A stretch of 64,000 nt of DNA from a sulfur-oxidizing endosymbiont of Gigantopelta aegis (GCF_016097415.1 NZ_JAEHGE010000002.1:186001-250000); one strand, 5' to 3'; shown: positions 1-9,418, counted from the first letter of the stretch. Numbers and translations: made by a program. The notes: generated by a model not told the origin, from the sequence alone.

Positions 1-277
1 AAAAGCACCTGAAAATGGAGTAAAAATAGCCTTTTTGAACGTCTTTATTTTAGTGTTTTTGAAAAGTTAGGATAGTTTGCTTTTTCTGCAAATTAGTGCT
101 TTTTAGCGACTTAATAGTGATATATATCAGCTTAATTAGTAAATAATGAAATTGTACTTGATATTATCCCCAGCATTTAAGAAAATACTGCAAATTTTTT
201 CGGTATCGAATAAAGAAAAATTACCCTCTTCAAACTAATTAATGCCCTGAATAAGTGCATCATAAAAAAATTATATC
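1..277. other. Non-coding start of window
   Basis: No convincing gene is seen here on either strand. The stretch is AT-rich and lies before a strong hairpin terminator, so it is probably the 3' flank of a gene outside the window. Short open frames lack ribosome binding sites and resemblance to known proteins. Confidence 0.5.
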
Positions 278-324
278 GATTTCTCTTCGCTGAATCTCAG
301 CAAAGAGAAATCAAGTGTTTTTTT
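278..324 (+). terminator. Strong intrinsic terminator upstream of petA
   Basis: Bases 278-287 (GATTTCTCTT) pair with 303-312 (AAGAGAAATC), and inside them GCTGA (289-293) pairs with TCAGC (297-301) around a 3-nt loop. There is one C/A mismatch. The stem is followed by a run of seven T (318-324). This is a textbook rho-independent terminator. It probably ends transcription of a gene left of the window, so the petABC promoter must lie in the 46 bases between it and the petA start, or else read-through occurs. Confidence 0.8.
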
Positions 325-370
325 GATTAATTTGAAGCGAGTTGACATCTTGTATTTGGGAGTTAAGTAA

Positions 371-979
371 ATGAGTGCAGACGCTGTAAATAATAACAAA
401 CGTCGCTTTCTAATTGCCGCCACCTCTGTGGTTGGTGGTGTGGGCGCCGCCTTTGTTGCTGTACCTTTCGTCAAATCCTGGAATCCCAGTGCTAAAGCTT
501 TAGCTGCGGGCGCACCAGTTCTTGCTGATATTAGCAAGCTTGAAGAAGGGCAAATGATCACCGTAGAATGGCGCGGTAAGCCAGTCTATATATTAAAACG
601 TACGGATGCTAACATGAAGGTATTACAAAGTGATATCGATATGTTGGCTGATGTCGATTCAGATGCGTCAAGACAGCCGGAGTATTGTAAAAATTTCGGC
701 CGTTCATATGATAAATATACCAAGATTTGTGTAATGGAAGGTGTTTGTACTCACCTGGGTTGTGCACCTAAGTATGTGCCTGACCTGAATAACCCCTTCG
801 CAGGTTCTTTAGGTGAAGGCTGGAAAGGCGGATATTTCTGCCCTTGTCATGGTTCAATCTATGATTTATCTGGTCGTGTCTATCACTCAATGCCTGCACC
901 ACTTAATTTACCCATTCCTCCGTACAAGTTTGAGAGTGATTCGGTTATTCTGATTGGTCTAGATGGGAGTAAGGCATAA
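371..979 (+). CDS. petA: Ubiquinol-cytochrome c reductase, Rieske iron-sulfur subunit
   Basis: Carries the [2Fe-2S] cluster of the cytochrome bc1 complex and moves electrons from ubiquinol to cytochrome c1 on the periplasmic side. The 202-residue protein starts with a twin-arginine-like segment (KRRFLIAA, about residues 11-18) leading into one hydrophobic anchor, as expected for Tat-dependent Rieske proteins. The two cluster-binding boxes CTHLGC and CPCHGS are both present, so the centre should be functional. A GGGAG ribosome binding site precedes the ATG. Its last base is shared with the start of petB, so the three pet genes form one translationally coupled operon. Confidence 0.97.
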   Translation: MSADAVNNNKRRFLIAATSVVGGVGAAFVAVPFVKSWNPSAKALAAGAPVLADISKLEEGQMITVEWRGKPVYILKRTDANMKVLQSDIDMLADVDSDASRQPEYCKNFGRSYDKYTKICVMEGVCTHLGCAPKYVPDLNNPFAGSLGEGWKGGYFCPCHGSIYDLSGRVYHSMPAPLNLPIPPYKFESDSVILIGLDGSKA

Positions 980-2220
980 TGGAACAAAAATCCAATGGTT
1001 TGATGGGCTGGATTGATGCTCGTTTTCCTGCGACCAAAATGTGGGAAGATCATCTTTCAAAATACTATGCACCTAAGAACTTTAACTTCTGGTATTTCTT
1101 CGGTTCATTAGCCATGATGGTTTTGGTTATCCAAATTCTGTCGGGTGTTTTTCTGGCCATGTTCTACAAGCCTGATACTGCGGTTGCTTTTCAATCCGTT
1201 GAAATGGGTATCATGCGTGATGTTGAATGGGGCTGGTTAATTCGATATTTCCACTCTACGGGTGCTTCGGCATTCTTTATTATTGTTTATATGCACATGT
1301 TCCGTGGCCTGATTTACGGCTCGTATAAAAAACCACGTGAATTAGTTTGGATCTTTGGTGTATTAATCTTCTTAGCCCTGATGGCCGAAGGTTTCATGGG
1401 TTACTTACTACCTTGGGGACAAATGTCTTTCTGGGGTGCACAGGTTATTATTAACTTAGTGAGTGCAATTCCTTTCGTTGGTGAAGGTTTAAGTACTTGG
1501 GTTCGTGGTGATTTCGTTATTGGTGATGCGACACTGAATCGTTTCTTCTCCTTGCACATTGTTGCAATTCCGATGATTTTAATCGGCCTGATTGTGGCGC
1601 ATATTATTGCTCTGCATGAAGTGGGTTCTAACAATCCTGATGGCATTGAAATCAAGAAAAATAAAGATGAAAATGGTATTCCTAAAGATGGTATTCCTTT
1701 TCACCCTTATTATTCAGTGAAAGATATCGTTGGCGTTATCGTCTTCCTGATGTTCTTTTCTATCGTGGTCTTTTTCTCTCCGGAGATGTTTGGTTATTTC
1801 TTAGAACATGCTAACTTTGAGCCTGCTAATCCTCTGAAAACACCTGAGCATATTGCCCCGGTCTGGTATTTCACACCATACTATTCAGTATTACGTGCGG
1901 TTCCAAGTATTGCTGGTTCAGCCTTCCCGGGTGTCATTGCCATGGGTGCTGCAATTGTGGTGTTGTTCTTCCTACCATGGTTAGATCGTAATCCTGTTAA
2001 ATCAATACGCTATCGTGCGGGTTGGTATAAAATATTGGTTGCAATCTTTGTGGTTGCTTTCATTACTTTGGGTGCGTTAGGTACGATGGCTCCGACACCT
2101 GGTCGTACATTGCTGGCTCAGCTATGTACCGTTTATTACTTCGGGTTCTTCTTATTGATGCCTATCTATACGAAGTTGGAGAAAAACAAACCAGTTCCAG
2201 AAAGGGTAACAATGAAATGA
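979..2220 (+). CDS. petB: Cytochrome b subunit of the bc1 complex
   Basis: Membrane-embedded di-haem subunit that holds the quinol-oxidising (Qo) and quinone-reducing (Qi) sites. The 413 residues contain about eight hydrophobic helices and two pairs of conserved histidines (in the segments RYFHSTGASAFF/YMHMFRG and FSLHIVAIP/VAHIIALH) that would bind the b haems. The Qo-site motif reads PVWYF, where mitochondrial-type proteins have PEWY; to my knowledge this variant is usual in gamma- and betaproteobacteria. The start overlaps the petA stop by one base and the stop overlaps petC (ATGA). Confidence 0.97.
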   Translation: MEQKSNGLMGWIDARFPATKMWEDHLSKYYAPKNFNFWYFFGSLAMMVLVIQILSGVFLAMFYKPDTAVAFQSVEMGIMRDVEWGWLIRYFHSTGASAFFIIVYMHMFRGLIYGSYKKPRELVWIFGVLIFLALMAEGFMGYLLPWGQMSFWGAQVIINLVSAIPFVGEGLSTWVRGDFVIGDATLNRFFSLHIVAIPMILIGLIVAHIIALHEVGSNNPDGIEIKKNKDENGIPKDGIPFHPYYSVKDIVGVIVFLMFFSIVVFFSPEMFGYFLEHANFEPANPLKTPEHIAPVWYFTPYYSVLRAVPSIAGSAFPGVIAMGAAIVVLFFLPWLDRNPVKSIRYRAGWYKILVAIFVVAFITLGALGTMAPTPGRTLLAQLCTVYYFGFFLLMPIYTKLEKNKPVPERVTMK

Positions 2221-2948
2221 AAAAAATAATCCTGGTTCTGCTATTAACAACAATAGCAATGATGAGTTCTAGCCTGATGGCTAGTGGCGGCTTTAAAACC
2301 TCACCTGCTAATGTCGATGTGACTGACATGGCATCACTGCAACGTGGTGCTAAGGTTTTCACCGATTATTGTTTGAGCTGTCACTCTGCTAAGTTTGTAC
2401 GCTTTAATCGCGTCGCAACTGACTTGGGTATGACTGAAGGCGAAGTGATGGATAACTTAAATCACCTCGGCGTTAAGTTTGGTGGCACAATGACTGCCGT
2501 GATGACAAATGACTATGCTAAGCAGTCATTTGGTGCAGTACCACCTGATTTGTCATTAGTGGCTCGTTCACGTGGTGTTGACTGGTTATACACTTATCTG
2601 ACTGGTTTTTATGCAGATAGCTCTAAAACCACTGGCCACAATAATGTCATCTTTAAAGATGTTGGCATGCCTAATATCTTCTGGAAAGAAGAGGGTGTTA
2701 AGGAAGCTGTCTATGACGAGCATGAAGGCGAAAAAGTCTTGGTGGGCACTAAAGTCATTGAAAAAGGTACTATGGCACCTGAAGAATTTGATACAATGAT
2801 TCGTGATTTGGTGACTTTCCTATCTTATATTGGCGAGCCTAACCAGAGCTATCGTAAAAGCTTAGGTGTTTATGTGCTGATCTTCTTAGTTGTTCTATTC
2901 GGATTTGCTTATGCAATGAAGAAGGATTTCTGGAAAGACGTTCACTAA
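2217..2948 (+). CDS. petC: Cytochrome c1 of the bc1 complex
   Basis: Haem c protein that accepts electrons from the Rieske centre. The ATG at 2217 overlaps the petB stop (ATGA) and is followed by a typical signal peptide of about 26 residues. A longer frame from 2124 would run through petB and lose the signal peptide, so the shorter start (243 residues) is chosen. The haem-binding box is CLSCH. A hydrophobic helix near the C-terminus (VYVLIFLVVLFGFAYAM) followed by lysines anchors the protein with its globular part in the periplasm. It is the last gene of the petABC operon; hairpins follow. Confidence 0.96.
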   Translation: MKKIILVLLLTTIAMMSSSLMASGGFKTSPANVDVTDMASLQRGAKVFTDYCLSCHSAKFVRFNRVATDLGMTEGEVMDNLNHLGVKFGGTMTAVMTNDYAKQSFGAVPPDLSLVARSRGVDWLYTYLTGFYADSSKTTGHNNVIFKDVGMPNIFWKEEGVKEAVYDEHEGEKVLVGTKVIEKGTMAPEEFDTMIRDLVTFLSYIGEPNQSYRKSLGVYVLIFLVVLFGFAYAMKKDFWKDVH

Positions 2949-2965
2949 TATCAGATAAAATATTG

Positions 2966-3036
2966 CCCCATCAATATTGGGCTAGCTTAATATTGATGGC
3001 AAGAGCAGTTATTTAAAGGGGGCTTACATGCCCCCT
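2966..3036 (+). terminator. Two hairpins between petC and sspA
   Basis: The first hairpin pairs CCATCAATATT (2968-2978) with AATATTGATGG (2989-2999). The second pairs AGGGGGC (3017-3023) with GCCCCCT (3030-3036) around a 6-nt loop and ends 23 bases before the sspA ribosome binding site. Neither has a long T run, so they may be a weak terminator, an mRNA 3'-end stabiliser for petABC, or a leader structure of sspA. Confidence 0.5.
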
Positions 3037-3068
3037 ATTTGCGTTTTAAGATTTCCTATGGAGGAACT

Positions 3069-3701
3069 ATGACTCAACTTACAAACAGAAGATCAATAAT
3101 GACCCTTTTCTCAGATGGGAATGATCTTTTGAGTCATCGAGTAAGAATGGTTTTGGCAGAAAAAGGCATAAACCACGAAATTGTTAATGTTGATTCAGAA
3201 AATTTACCAGAGGATTTAATTGACCTAAATCCTTATAACACGGCACCGACTTTGGTTGACCGTGACTTGGTTTTATATGATGCTCAATTAATTATGGAAT
3301 ATCTGGATGAACGTTTCCCGCATCCACCTTTGATGCCGGTTGATCCTGTCAACCGTGCTAAATTAAAGATGTTACTAATTCGCATCAAACAAGATTGGGA
3401 CCCATTGGTTGAAAAACTGATTGGCAAAACAGAAAAGCAAGGTGTTAAACAGCGTAAAGAATTACGTGAAAGTTTAGCAACGATAGCCCCTGTTTTTGAA
3501 CAGAAGCCTTATTTTATGTCTGAGGAATTCACCTTAGTTGATTGTGCTATTGCACCGATTTTATGGCGCCTGAATGAAATGTGTATTGAATTACCGGACT
3601 CAGCTATTGCAGTGACTCAGTATGCACAGCGTTTATTTGAAAGAGAATCCTTCCAGGAAAGTCTTTCAGATGTTGAAGAAGATATGGAAATTATTACTTA
3701 A
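3069..3701 (+). CDS. sspA: Stringent starvation protein A
   Basis: RNA-polymerase-associated regulator with a glutathione-S-transferase fold. The ATG at 3069 is preceded by GGAGG (3060-3064), which decides this start over an upstream TTG frame at 3039. The N-terminal thioredoxin-like half contains SHRVRMVLAEKG and NPYNTAPTLVDRDLVLYD (the GST-type cis-proline and substrate-site pattern), and an all-helical half follows. The 210-residue length fits SspA. The pairing with sspB downstream is the usual gammaproteobacterial arrangement. Confidence 0.95.
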   Translation: MTQLTNRRSIMTLFSDGNDLLSHRVRMVLAEKGINHEIVNVDSENLPEDLIDLNPYNTAPTLVDRDLVLYDAQLIMEYLDERFPHPPLMPVDPVNRAKLKMLLIRIKQDWDPLVEKLIGKTEKQGVKQRKELRESLATIAPVFEQKPYFMSEEFTLVDCAIAPILWRLNEMCIELPDSAIAVTQYAQRLFERESFQESLSDVEEDMEIIT

Positions 3702-3714
3702 TTTCCCCTAAGTC

Positions 3715-3760
3715 TATCAAGCAAAATGGAATGATGTTTTGTTTGATAAGCTTGTTTTTG
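3715..3760 (+). terminator. Probable terminator/attenuator between sspA and sspB
   Basis: TATCAAGCAAAA (3715-3726) pairs with TTTTGTTTGATA (3737-3748) with one internal mismatch, followed by CTTGTTTTTG. It lies just after the sspA stop, so sspB is probably expressed at a lower level or from its own promoter. Confidence 0.55.
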
Positions 3761-3813
3761 TTAGGCTATCTTTTAAAGATAGCGCTATTATTTAATTAAT
3801 AAACAGGTTAATT

Positions 3814-4218
3814 ATGACTCCAAGTCGCCCCTATTTATTACGTGGTATTTACGAATGGCTCACTGATAATGAGCAAACCCCCTATTTGCTGGTCGATGCT
3901 GAAGCTGAGGGCGTTGTTGTGCCGAGAGAGCATATTCAGGATGGTAAGATTATTCTGAACATCAGCCTAACGGCCACACGTGATTTAGAGCTCACCAATG
4001 ATGGTGTTAGCTTCAATGCACGTTTTGGTGGTAAGCCTATGATCGTCAATGTCCCTATCATGGCAACTCTAGCTTTATATTCAAAAGAAAATGGTCGTGG
4101 CATGATGTTCCCTGAAGAGGGTGATGATCATGACCCATTATCGCCTGAGCCTAGTCCTGATAAAAAGACGACTAAAGAAGAAGTACCTCAGAAACCGCAT
4201 TTGACCTTAGTCAAGTAG
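3814..4218 (+). CDS. sspB: ClpXP adaptor SspB
   Basis: Adaptor that binds ssrA-tagged peptides and hands them to the ClpXP protease. The N-terminal 105 residues form the substrate-binding domain (YLLRGIYEWLTDN, VPREHI, FNARFGG). An acidic, flexible linker follows, and the protein ends in HLTLVK. That tail matches the basic-hydrophobic ClpX-docking tail known from SspB (LRVVK-type), so both functional ends are present. It is shorter than the E. coli protein (134 versus about 165 residues), mostly in the linker. Confidence 0.93.
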   Translation: MTPSRPYLLRGIYEWLTDNEQTPYLLVDAEAEGVVVPREHIQDGKIILNISLTATRDLELTNDGVSFNARFGGKPMIVNVPIMATLALYSKENGRGMMFPEEGDDHDPLSPEPSPDKKTTKEEVPQKPHLTLVK

Positions 4219-4230
4219 AGAAGGTGTAGG

Positions 4231-4253
4231 GTGGGCACGCTTTTTGTGCCCAC
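4231..4253. repeat. Palindrome between convergent sspB and glcD-like genes
   Basis: GTGGGCAC (4231-4238) and GTGCCCAC (4246-4253) form a perfect 8-bp stem around GCTTTTT. No T run follows on either strand. It could act as a bidirectional terminator or be a dispersed REP-like palindrome; only one copy is seen in this window. Confidence 0.5.
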
Positions 4254-4278
4254 GCTGGAGTGCAGGCTAAGGTGTTTC

Positions 4279-5670
4279 CTACTCAGGAAAACTTTTCCCC
4301 GGATTAAGAATATTCTGCGGATCAAATTGTTCTTTTATCGCCTGCATATAAGCCAAGCTAATTGCATCGAGTTCTTTACCTACATATTCCTTTTTCACCA
4401 GCCCAATACCATGTTCACCTGATAGCGTACCTTCTAAATCAAGCACTAACTCAAAAACTTCTTGCAGACAATCATGGGCTTTAATTTGTAGCTGAGCATC
4501 ATCGGGATCGGTGAGTAAATTAACATGGATATTGCCATTGCCAGCATGGCCAAAATTGACAATGGGTATACCATATTTTTGTGATAACTTGTCCAAGCCA
4601 TCAATTAATTCAGGTATGCGTGAAACTGGAACGACCACATCTTCATTGATCTTTTTCGGGGCAATTTTTCTTAATGCGGGTGAGAGAGCCTTGCGGGTTT
4701 CCCAGAGCGCTTTAATTTCCTGTGCAGACTGAGCTTGTTTGACTTCCAGACAGCCATTGTTTTTTTGACCATTGTTTTTTGCCGCTTTAATAATGGCTTC
4801 CAAATCTTCATCAAGAGCCTTCTCACTGCCATCAATTTCAACCATCAACATGGCCCCGGCATGTTCAGGAAGGTGAGCAGTGGAATAGTCGCGGATCATA
4901 TCAATAGCATGCTTATCAATGAATTCTAAAGCACAGGGTATGACAGGCTGTGCCATGATGGCGGCAATGGCAGTCGCGGCGCTATGGATTGAATCATAAG
5001 TAATCTGTAGGGTACGCTTAGCGCGTGGAATCGGCAGTAATTTAAGGGTTGCTTGAGTAATGATACCCAAAGTACCTTCTGAGCCAATGATTAAGCGCGT
5101 TAAATCATAGCCGACAACACCCTTGGTGGTTTTGACACCAGTGCGTAGCGTATCACCCTTGCCGGTCACTAAAGTCAGTTGTAAGACATTATCTCGCGTC
5201 GTACCGTATTTGACCGCCCTGGGGCCAGCAGAATTATAGGCTAGATTACCACCGATGGTACAAACGGCACTGCTGGTGGGATCGGGTGCCCAAAAAAAAC
5301 CATGTTCTGCCGCTGCCTGTTGAATGGTCTGATTAGTGACTCCCGGTTCAGCAATAATTAGGCGGTTGGCAGGATCGATTTCAAGGATCTTGTTCATGCG
5401 TTCAAAGGAGAGAATTATGCCACCCTTGTCAGGTACAGTTGCGCCAGTTGTTCCAGTGCCTGCCCCACGACTAATGATCGGCACTTGATGTGCTCGGCAG
5501 AGCTTGACTAAAGCGACAATTTGTTCATGGTCACGAGCAAAAATGACCGCTTCGGGCAAGGCATGCAAACGACTATTGTCATAGCCATAATTCCAGCACA
5601 GAGCTTCGTCTAAAATCCGATCGTCTGGCTGAATTAATGCCTTAAGTTGGCTAATAAAGTCTGTTTGCAT
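4279..5670 (-). CDS. FAD-linked oxidase, glycolate/D-lactate oxidase GlcD-like
   Basis: Flavoprotein of the PCMH/VAO type that oxidises a 2-hydroxy acid such as glycolate or D-lactate. The FAD-binding half (about residues 40-215) shows SRGAGTGTTGA, AEPGVTN, CTIGGNLAYNSAGPRAVKYG and GSEGTLGIIT; the C-terminal half carries NFGHAGNGNIHVNL and SGEHGIG. At 463 residues it has the size of GlcD alone; no glcE/glcF partners are nearby, so it may be a single-subunit D-lactate dehydrogenase. It is the last gene of the minus-strand group. The bases just before the ATG read CCTCCTA, the opposite of a Shine-Dalgarno sequence, so translation may depend on coupling to dolP 20 bases upstream. Confidence 0.88.
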   Translation of the reverse strand: MQTDFISQLKALIQPDDRILDEALCWNYGYDNSRLHALPEAVIFARDHEQIVALVKLCRAHQVPIISRGAGTGTTGATVPDKGGIILSFERMNKILEIDPANRLIIAEPGVTNQTIQQAAAEHGFFWAPDPTSSAVCTIGGNLAYNSAGPRAVKYGTTRDNVLQLTLVTGKGDTLRTGVKTTKGVVGYDLTRLIIGSEGTLGIITQATLKLLPIPRAKRTLQITYDSIHSAATAIAAIMAQPVIPCALEFIDKHAIDMIRDYSTAHLPEHAGAMLMVEIDGSEKALDEDLEAIIKAAKNNGQKNNGCLEVKQAQSAQEIKALWETRKALSPALRKIAPKKINEDVVVPVSRIPELIDGLDKLSQKYGIPIVNFGHAGNGNIHVNLLTDPDDAQLQIKAHDCLQEVFELVLDLEGTLSGEHGIGLVKKEYVGKELDAISLAYMQAIKEQFDPQNILNPGKSFPE

Positions 5671-5690
5671 TAGGAGGCCATTATCAAAAC

Positions 5691-6287
5691 TTAAATACGT
5701 GTATCACGGGGATTGGGGTATTCAAATAGTTTGATAACGCGTTTTACCCCATTAGTGGTGCGAGCGATTTCAGTGATTTGCTTGGCTTGCTCTCTGTTGA
5801 CTAGACCCATGAGAAAGACGCTGCCATTTTCAGTGACTACTTTTACCTGAGCGCCATCTAATTCACTAATATGAGTGAATATGGAAGTTTTAATTTTACT
5901 GGTAATATATGAATCATTGGTACGAACACTCATTGAGGTGGGTTCTGCGACAACGACTTCATTAAAATGCTTGCGGACATTTTTAATTTGTCCGGCAATA
6001 ATAGAAAGTTGTTGTTTGAGTTCATCGGTTGGTGCTTCACCGGTAATTAAAACCTGACGATTATAGCTGGTGACATTGACATGGGTTTGCTCGGTAAGTG
6101 CATCATTTTGATAATAAAGATGGGTAAATTTAGATTTAATGTTTTGGTCTTCAACATAATCTCCTGTAGTTCGTTTATCCATCGCAATTGAGGTGCCTGC
6201 CACTGCACCACCGACTACAGCAGCAGTACAGCCACCAAGAAAATAAAGGCAAAATAAAATCAGACTGATAGAAATAAATCGTTGCAT
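5691..6287 (-). CDS. dolP: BON-domain outer-membrane lipoprotein DolP (YraP)
   Basis: Lipoprotein with two BON domains that supports outer-membrane integrity and, in E. coli, localises to the division site. The chosen ATG (6287) follows an AGGAAG ribosome site and starts a lipoprotein signal peptide with lipobox FLGGC. A further upstream ATG would add 19 residues before the signal and run into a DNA repeat, so it is rejected. BON domains occupy about residues 45-110 and 120-190 (for example TENGSVFLMGLVN). The context, diaA and yraN upstream, matches the yraP locus. Confidence 0.92.
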   Translation of the reverse strand: MQRFISISLILFCLYFLGGCTAAVVGGAVAGTSIAMDKRTTGDYVEDQNIKSKFTHLYYQNDALTEQTHVNVTSYNRQVLITGEAPTDELKQQLSIIAGQIKNVRKHFNEVVVAEPTSMSVRTNDSYITSKIKTSIFTHISELDGAQVKVVTENGSVFLMGLVNREQAKQITEIARTTNGVKRVIKLFEYPNPRDTRI

Positions 6288-6342
6288 GGAACTTCCTGTT
6301 ATAAAAAAATATTTTAGTGCGATAGACTCGTTAAAATGACCC

Positions 6343-6384
6343 ATTAAACATTAAACATTAAACATTAAACATTAAACATTAAAC
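6343..6384. repeat. Six perfect heptanucleotide repeats (ATTAAAC)6
   Basis: Bases 6343-6384 are six uninterrupted copies of ATTAAAC (GTTTAAT on the minus strand, the transcribed direction). They lie 2 bases beyond the diaA stop and about 55 bases before the dolP start. A simple repeat of this kind can gain or lose units by slippage and would change the diaA-dolP spacing in 7-bp steps. Confidence 0.95.
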
Positions 6385-6386
6385 AC

Positions 6387-6977
<591 letters not shown>

Positions 6978-7014
6978 CTAGTTTCCTTATTGTTCACTTT
7001 TTTGTACTGTATTT

Positions 7015-7395
7015 TCAGCCTTGTATGGCATTTTTTACCCAGTCAATGTGTTCCTGACCGGTGGGCGTTTGAGAGTGTATCGCCAGTGCATCTACGCGGT
7101 AGGGCACGTTATTGTATTGGGGCTTGTTCAGTAAAAAATACTGAATCGTTTTAATAATCTTTTGTTGCTTAGCAAAGTTGATGGTTTCTAAAGGGTGTCC
7201 ATAGTGAGTTTTCTTTCGGTATCTGACCTCAATAAAAACCAAAAATTCATTATCTTGCATGATCAAGTCAATTTCACCCAAGCGACAGGAAAAATTACTT
7301 TGTATTATGCTTAAACCCTGTGTCTGCAAATACTTTTGGGCAATTAATTCGGCTTGCTGTCCCTTGGTATTGTGATCGCTAATTGAGCGCAGCAT
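7015..7395 (-). CDS. yraN: YraN family (UPF0102) endonuclease-like protein
   Basis: Small protein with a restriction-endonuclease-like fold of uncertain function. The motifs GEIDLIMQD and FIEVRYR are the conserved acidic/basic pattern of the family (D...ExK/R-like). Length 126 residues is typical. The start lies 17 bases inside the 3' end of lpoA, so translation is probably coupled. Confidence 0.9.
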   Translation of the reverse strand: MLRSISDHNTKGQQAELIAQKYLQTQGLSIIQSNFSCRLGEIDLIMQDNEFLVFIEVRYRKKTHYGHPLETINFAKQQKIIKTIQYFLLNKPQYNNVPYRVDALAIHSQTPTGQEHIDWVKNAIQG

Positions 7396-9418
7396 GATTA
7401 TTGCTATATGTTTTTATCTTCGAACTGGTATTTTCTAACCTGATTTCACCCCGTTTAAAGCTTGCCCAAGGCAGTGCGCGAACGATATGACCATCACTAT
7501 TGATGCTTATTTTACCCGTGTCACCGGAAAAAGACTCAGCAGGATTTTTATATAAATAGTCAACATAGGGTGCTAATTGATAGCTATCAACCCCTAAAGC
7601 AAATAAACGCTGGTACAAGGTGTTTTGATAAGTGTTTTGCTGACTGGCACTATTGTTGAGCGTGCCTAATAAAAAGGGCATGTCAGGAAAGCTGACGCCA
7701 TCCATATCAATATTCTGTCGGGCATTTTGATAATTAGAAACAATGTGTGCGGTGGAATAAATGGGGATGGTTTCGCCATGATGATAAGTGATTTGTAAGG
7801 GAATTTGTTTTGCCTGACGTGGGAAAGCAGCCATAAATAACATATCAATGTCCTGACGGCGACGTGGTGTAAATTCCAATTTTCGACCAATGGTACGACT
7901 TACTTCTCTTTTGCGCGCTTCACTCAAGTCGATATTCAGCATGGATTTAATTGCTTTTGAAAAATCATGTGACTTAGATTCGTAGGCAACGGTATCGACG
8001 ACGACACCACCTAGTGCCTGCCATTGAGCAGTAAAGGCGGTATTCATACGCTGCCCCCAAACATTATCAGGTGCCATAATCGCGGCATAATAATGACCAT
8101 CCTGACGGGCTTTTTTAGCGACCAGCTGGGCGGCTGACTCGGGTGATAGACCAAATTGATATAAATACTTCTGCTTTTTGTTGAGGCTGCCTTGTAGCAC
8201 TGGATTAGCATTGTTTGTATCACTAGCCACCTCAAGACTGTTTAATGCCAGCGTTGGCACGCTCAGGTCTGAGGTATCAGAAAGTGCTTCAAGATTACTT
8301 TTTGCTAAGGGACCGATAACAAAGTCAGCACCATTATCGATAGCTTGTTGGTAGGTTTGCCAGATGGGTGTATCACCGCTGGTATCATAGAAACGTAATT
8401 CAATGTTTGCTGACAGGGTAGTTTTATAATGTGAAGCCATAATGCCATCACGAATTGCCTTGGCAGGTTTGGCAAGCTTGCCCTGTAAAGGCAGCAGTAC
8501 GGCAATGTGTTGAATGTTTAATACCGATGCTTGACGCGTTTTGATGATATTGTTGATAAAGCTACGATTAGCCTGATGACCAGGATAGCTTTGCAACCAG
8601 AAATTAATTGCATGGTTCATGGTTTGCGGATCGTGTGAGTCGCGTAAAATTTTTGCCAGTTTCACCCAACCCAGATAGGCCCGATCACTATTACTGAGGT
8701 TGGCATTGCTACCCGTCGCCTGTTCCAGAATATTGGCTTGTTGTAAGTCAACATTGGCCAGATAATTCCAAATTAGATTGGCGTTATCTTGTTGTGCGTT
8801 AGCAGAAGTCAGGTAACCGTGGCGAATGATCAATTCCTTAACAGCTTTTTCAGCTTGTCCTTGTTGGGCGTTGGCCATGGCACGTAGTTGATAATACTGA
8901 GCCCATTGCACGTTGTGGATAGAATCAAAATCCATATCAAGCTGCATGAGGCTTTGTTCAGCCTGATAATTGACCAGGCTAATCGCTGCTGTAGCAAGTC
9001 GGTATTGGTTTTGTTGTTCGGGTGTGAGCTCTTGTGTGAGCCCCGATGTTGATTTTAAACTGTTAAGCTGTGCCATGATTTTCCCGGTGAGTTGCAGGGA
9101 ATAATCATATTGTTCGGCTGAAACCGATGCGTTTGTTTGATCTTGAGAATCGATTAAGAGCTGGGTACAAATCAATAAAGACTGGCTCAGCAAATCACCT
9201 TTTTGCTTTGAACTTGAAGACTGTGCATTGGCAAATAACTGTTCGGCATAGCGTAATTTTGCACGCGTATCACCAGAGAGACTACTATCGTCTACGGCTT
9301 GCTCAGAATGAGTGTTATTGGCTTTTTTCGTGTCTTTTTTTGTAGGATTCGTGGCATCGCAAGCAGAGACAAAAAGAATAATGATAAAAATGGCAGTAAA
9401 TTGGTATAATTTTGGCAT
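7379..9418 (-). CDS. lpoA: Penicillin-binding protein activator LpoA
   Basis: Outer-membrane lipoprotein that activates the peptidoglycan synthase PBP1a from the outside. The signal peptide ends in lipobox VSAC (residue 20 is the lipidated cysteine). A helical, TPR-like N-terminal half (about 40-300) is followed by a periplasmic-binding-protein-like half (about 305-660) with HIAVLLPLQGKLAKPAKAI and DFVIGPLAKSNL. The 679-residue length fits the family. It is the first gene of the minus-strand operon lpoA-yraN-diaA-dolP and is divergent from rsmI. Confidence 0.92.
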   Translation of the reverse strand: MPKLYQFTAIFIIILFVSACDATNPTKKDTKKANNTHSEQAVDDSSLSGDTRAKLRYAEQLFANAQSSSSKQKGDLLSQSLLICTQLLIDSQDQTNASVSAEQYDYSLQLTGKIMAQLNSLKSTSGLTQELTPEQQNQYRLATAAISLVNYQAEQSLMQLDMDFDSIHNVQWAQYYQLRAMANAQQGQAEKAVKELIIRHGYLTSANAQQDNANLIWNYLANVDLQQANILEQATGSNANLSNSDRAYLGWVKLAKILRDSHDPQTMNHAINFWLQSYPGHQANRSFINNIIKTRQASVLNIQHIAVLLPLQGKLAKPAKAIRDGIMASHYKTTLSANIELRFYDTSGDTPIWQTYQQAIDNGADFVIGPLAKSNLEALSDTSDLSVPTLALNSLEVASDTNNANPVLQGSLNKKQKYLYQFGLSPESAAQLVAKKARQDGHYYAAIMAPDNVWGQRMNTAFTAQWQALGGVVVDTVAYESKSHDFSKAIKSMLNIDLSEARKREVSRTIGRKLEFTPRRRQDIDMLFMAAFPRQAKQIPLQITYHHGETIPIYSTAHIVSNYQNARQNIDMDGVSFPDMPFLLGTLNNSASQQNTYQNTLYQRLFALGVDSYQLAPYVDYLYKNPAESFSGDTGKISINSDGHIVRALPWASFKRGEIRLENTSSKIKTYSNNHAALN

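Noticed and set aside
2124-2216. Longer petC frame from 2124
   Set aside because: It overlaps petB deeply and removes the signal peptide from the N-terminus; ATGA coupling at 2217 is more convincing.
4231-4422. Plus-strand frame at 4231-4422
   Set aside because: Antisense to the 3' end of the glcD-like gene and starting in the palindrome; no support.
6288-6344. Upstream start for dolP at 6344
   Set aside because: It would place 19 residues before the lipoprotein signal and begin in the heptanucleotide repeat; the ATG at 6287 has a ribosome site and directly starts the signal peptide.
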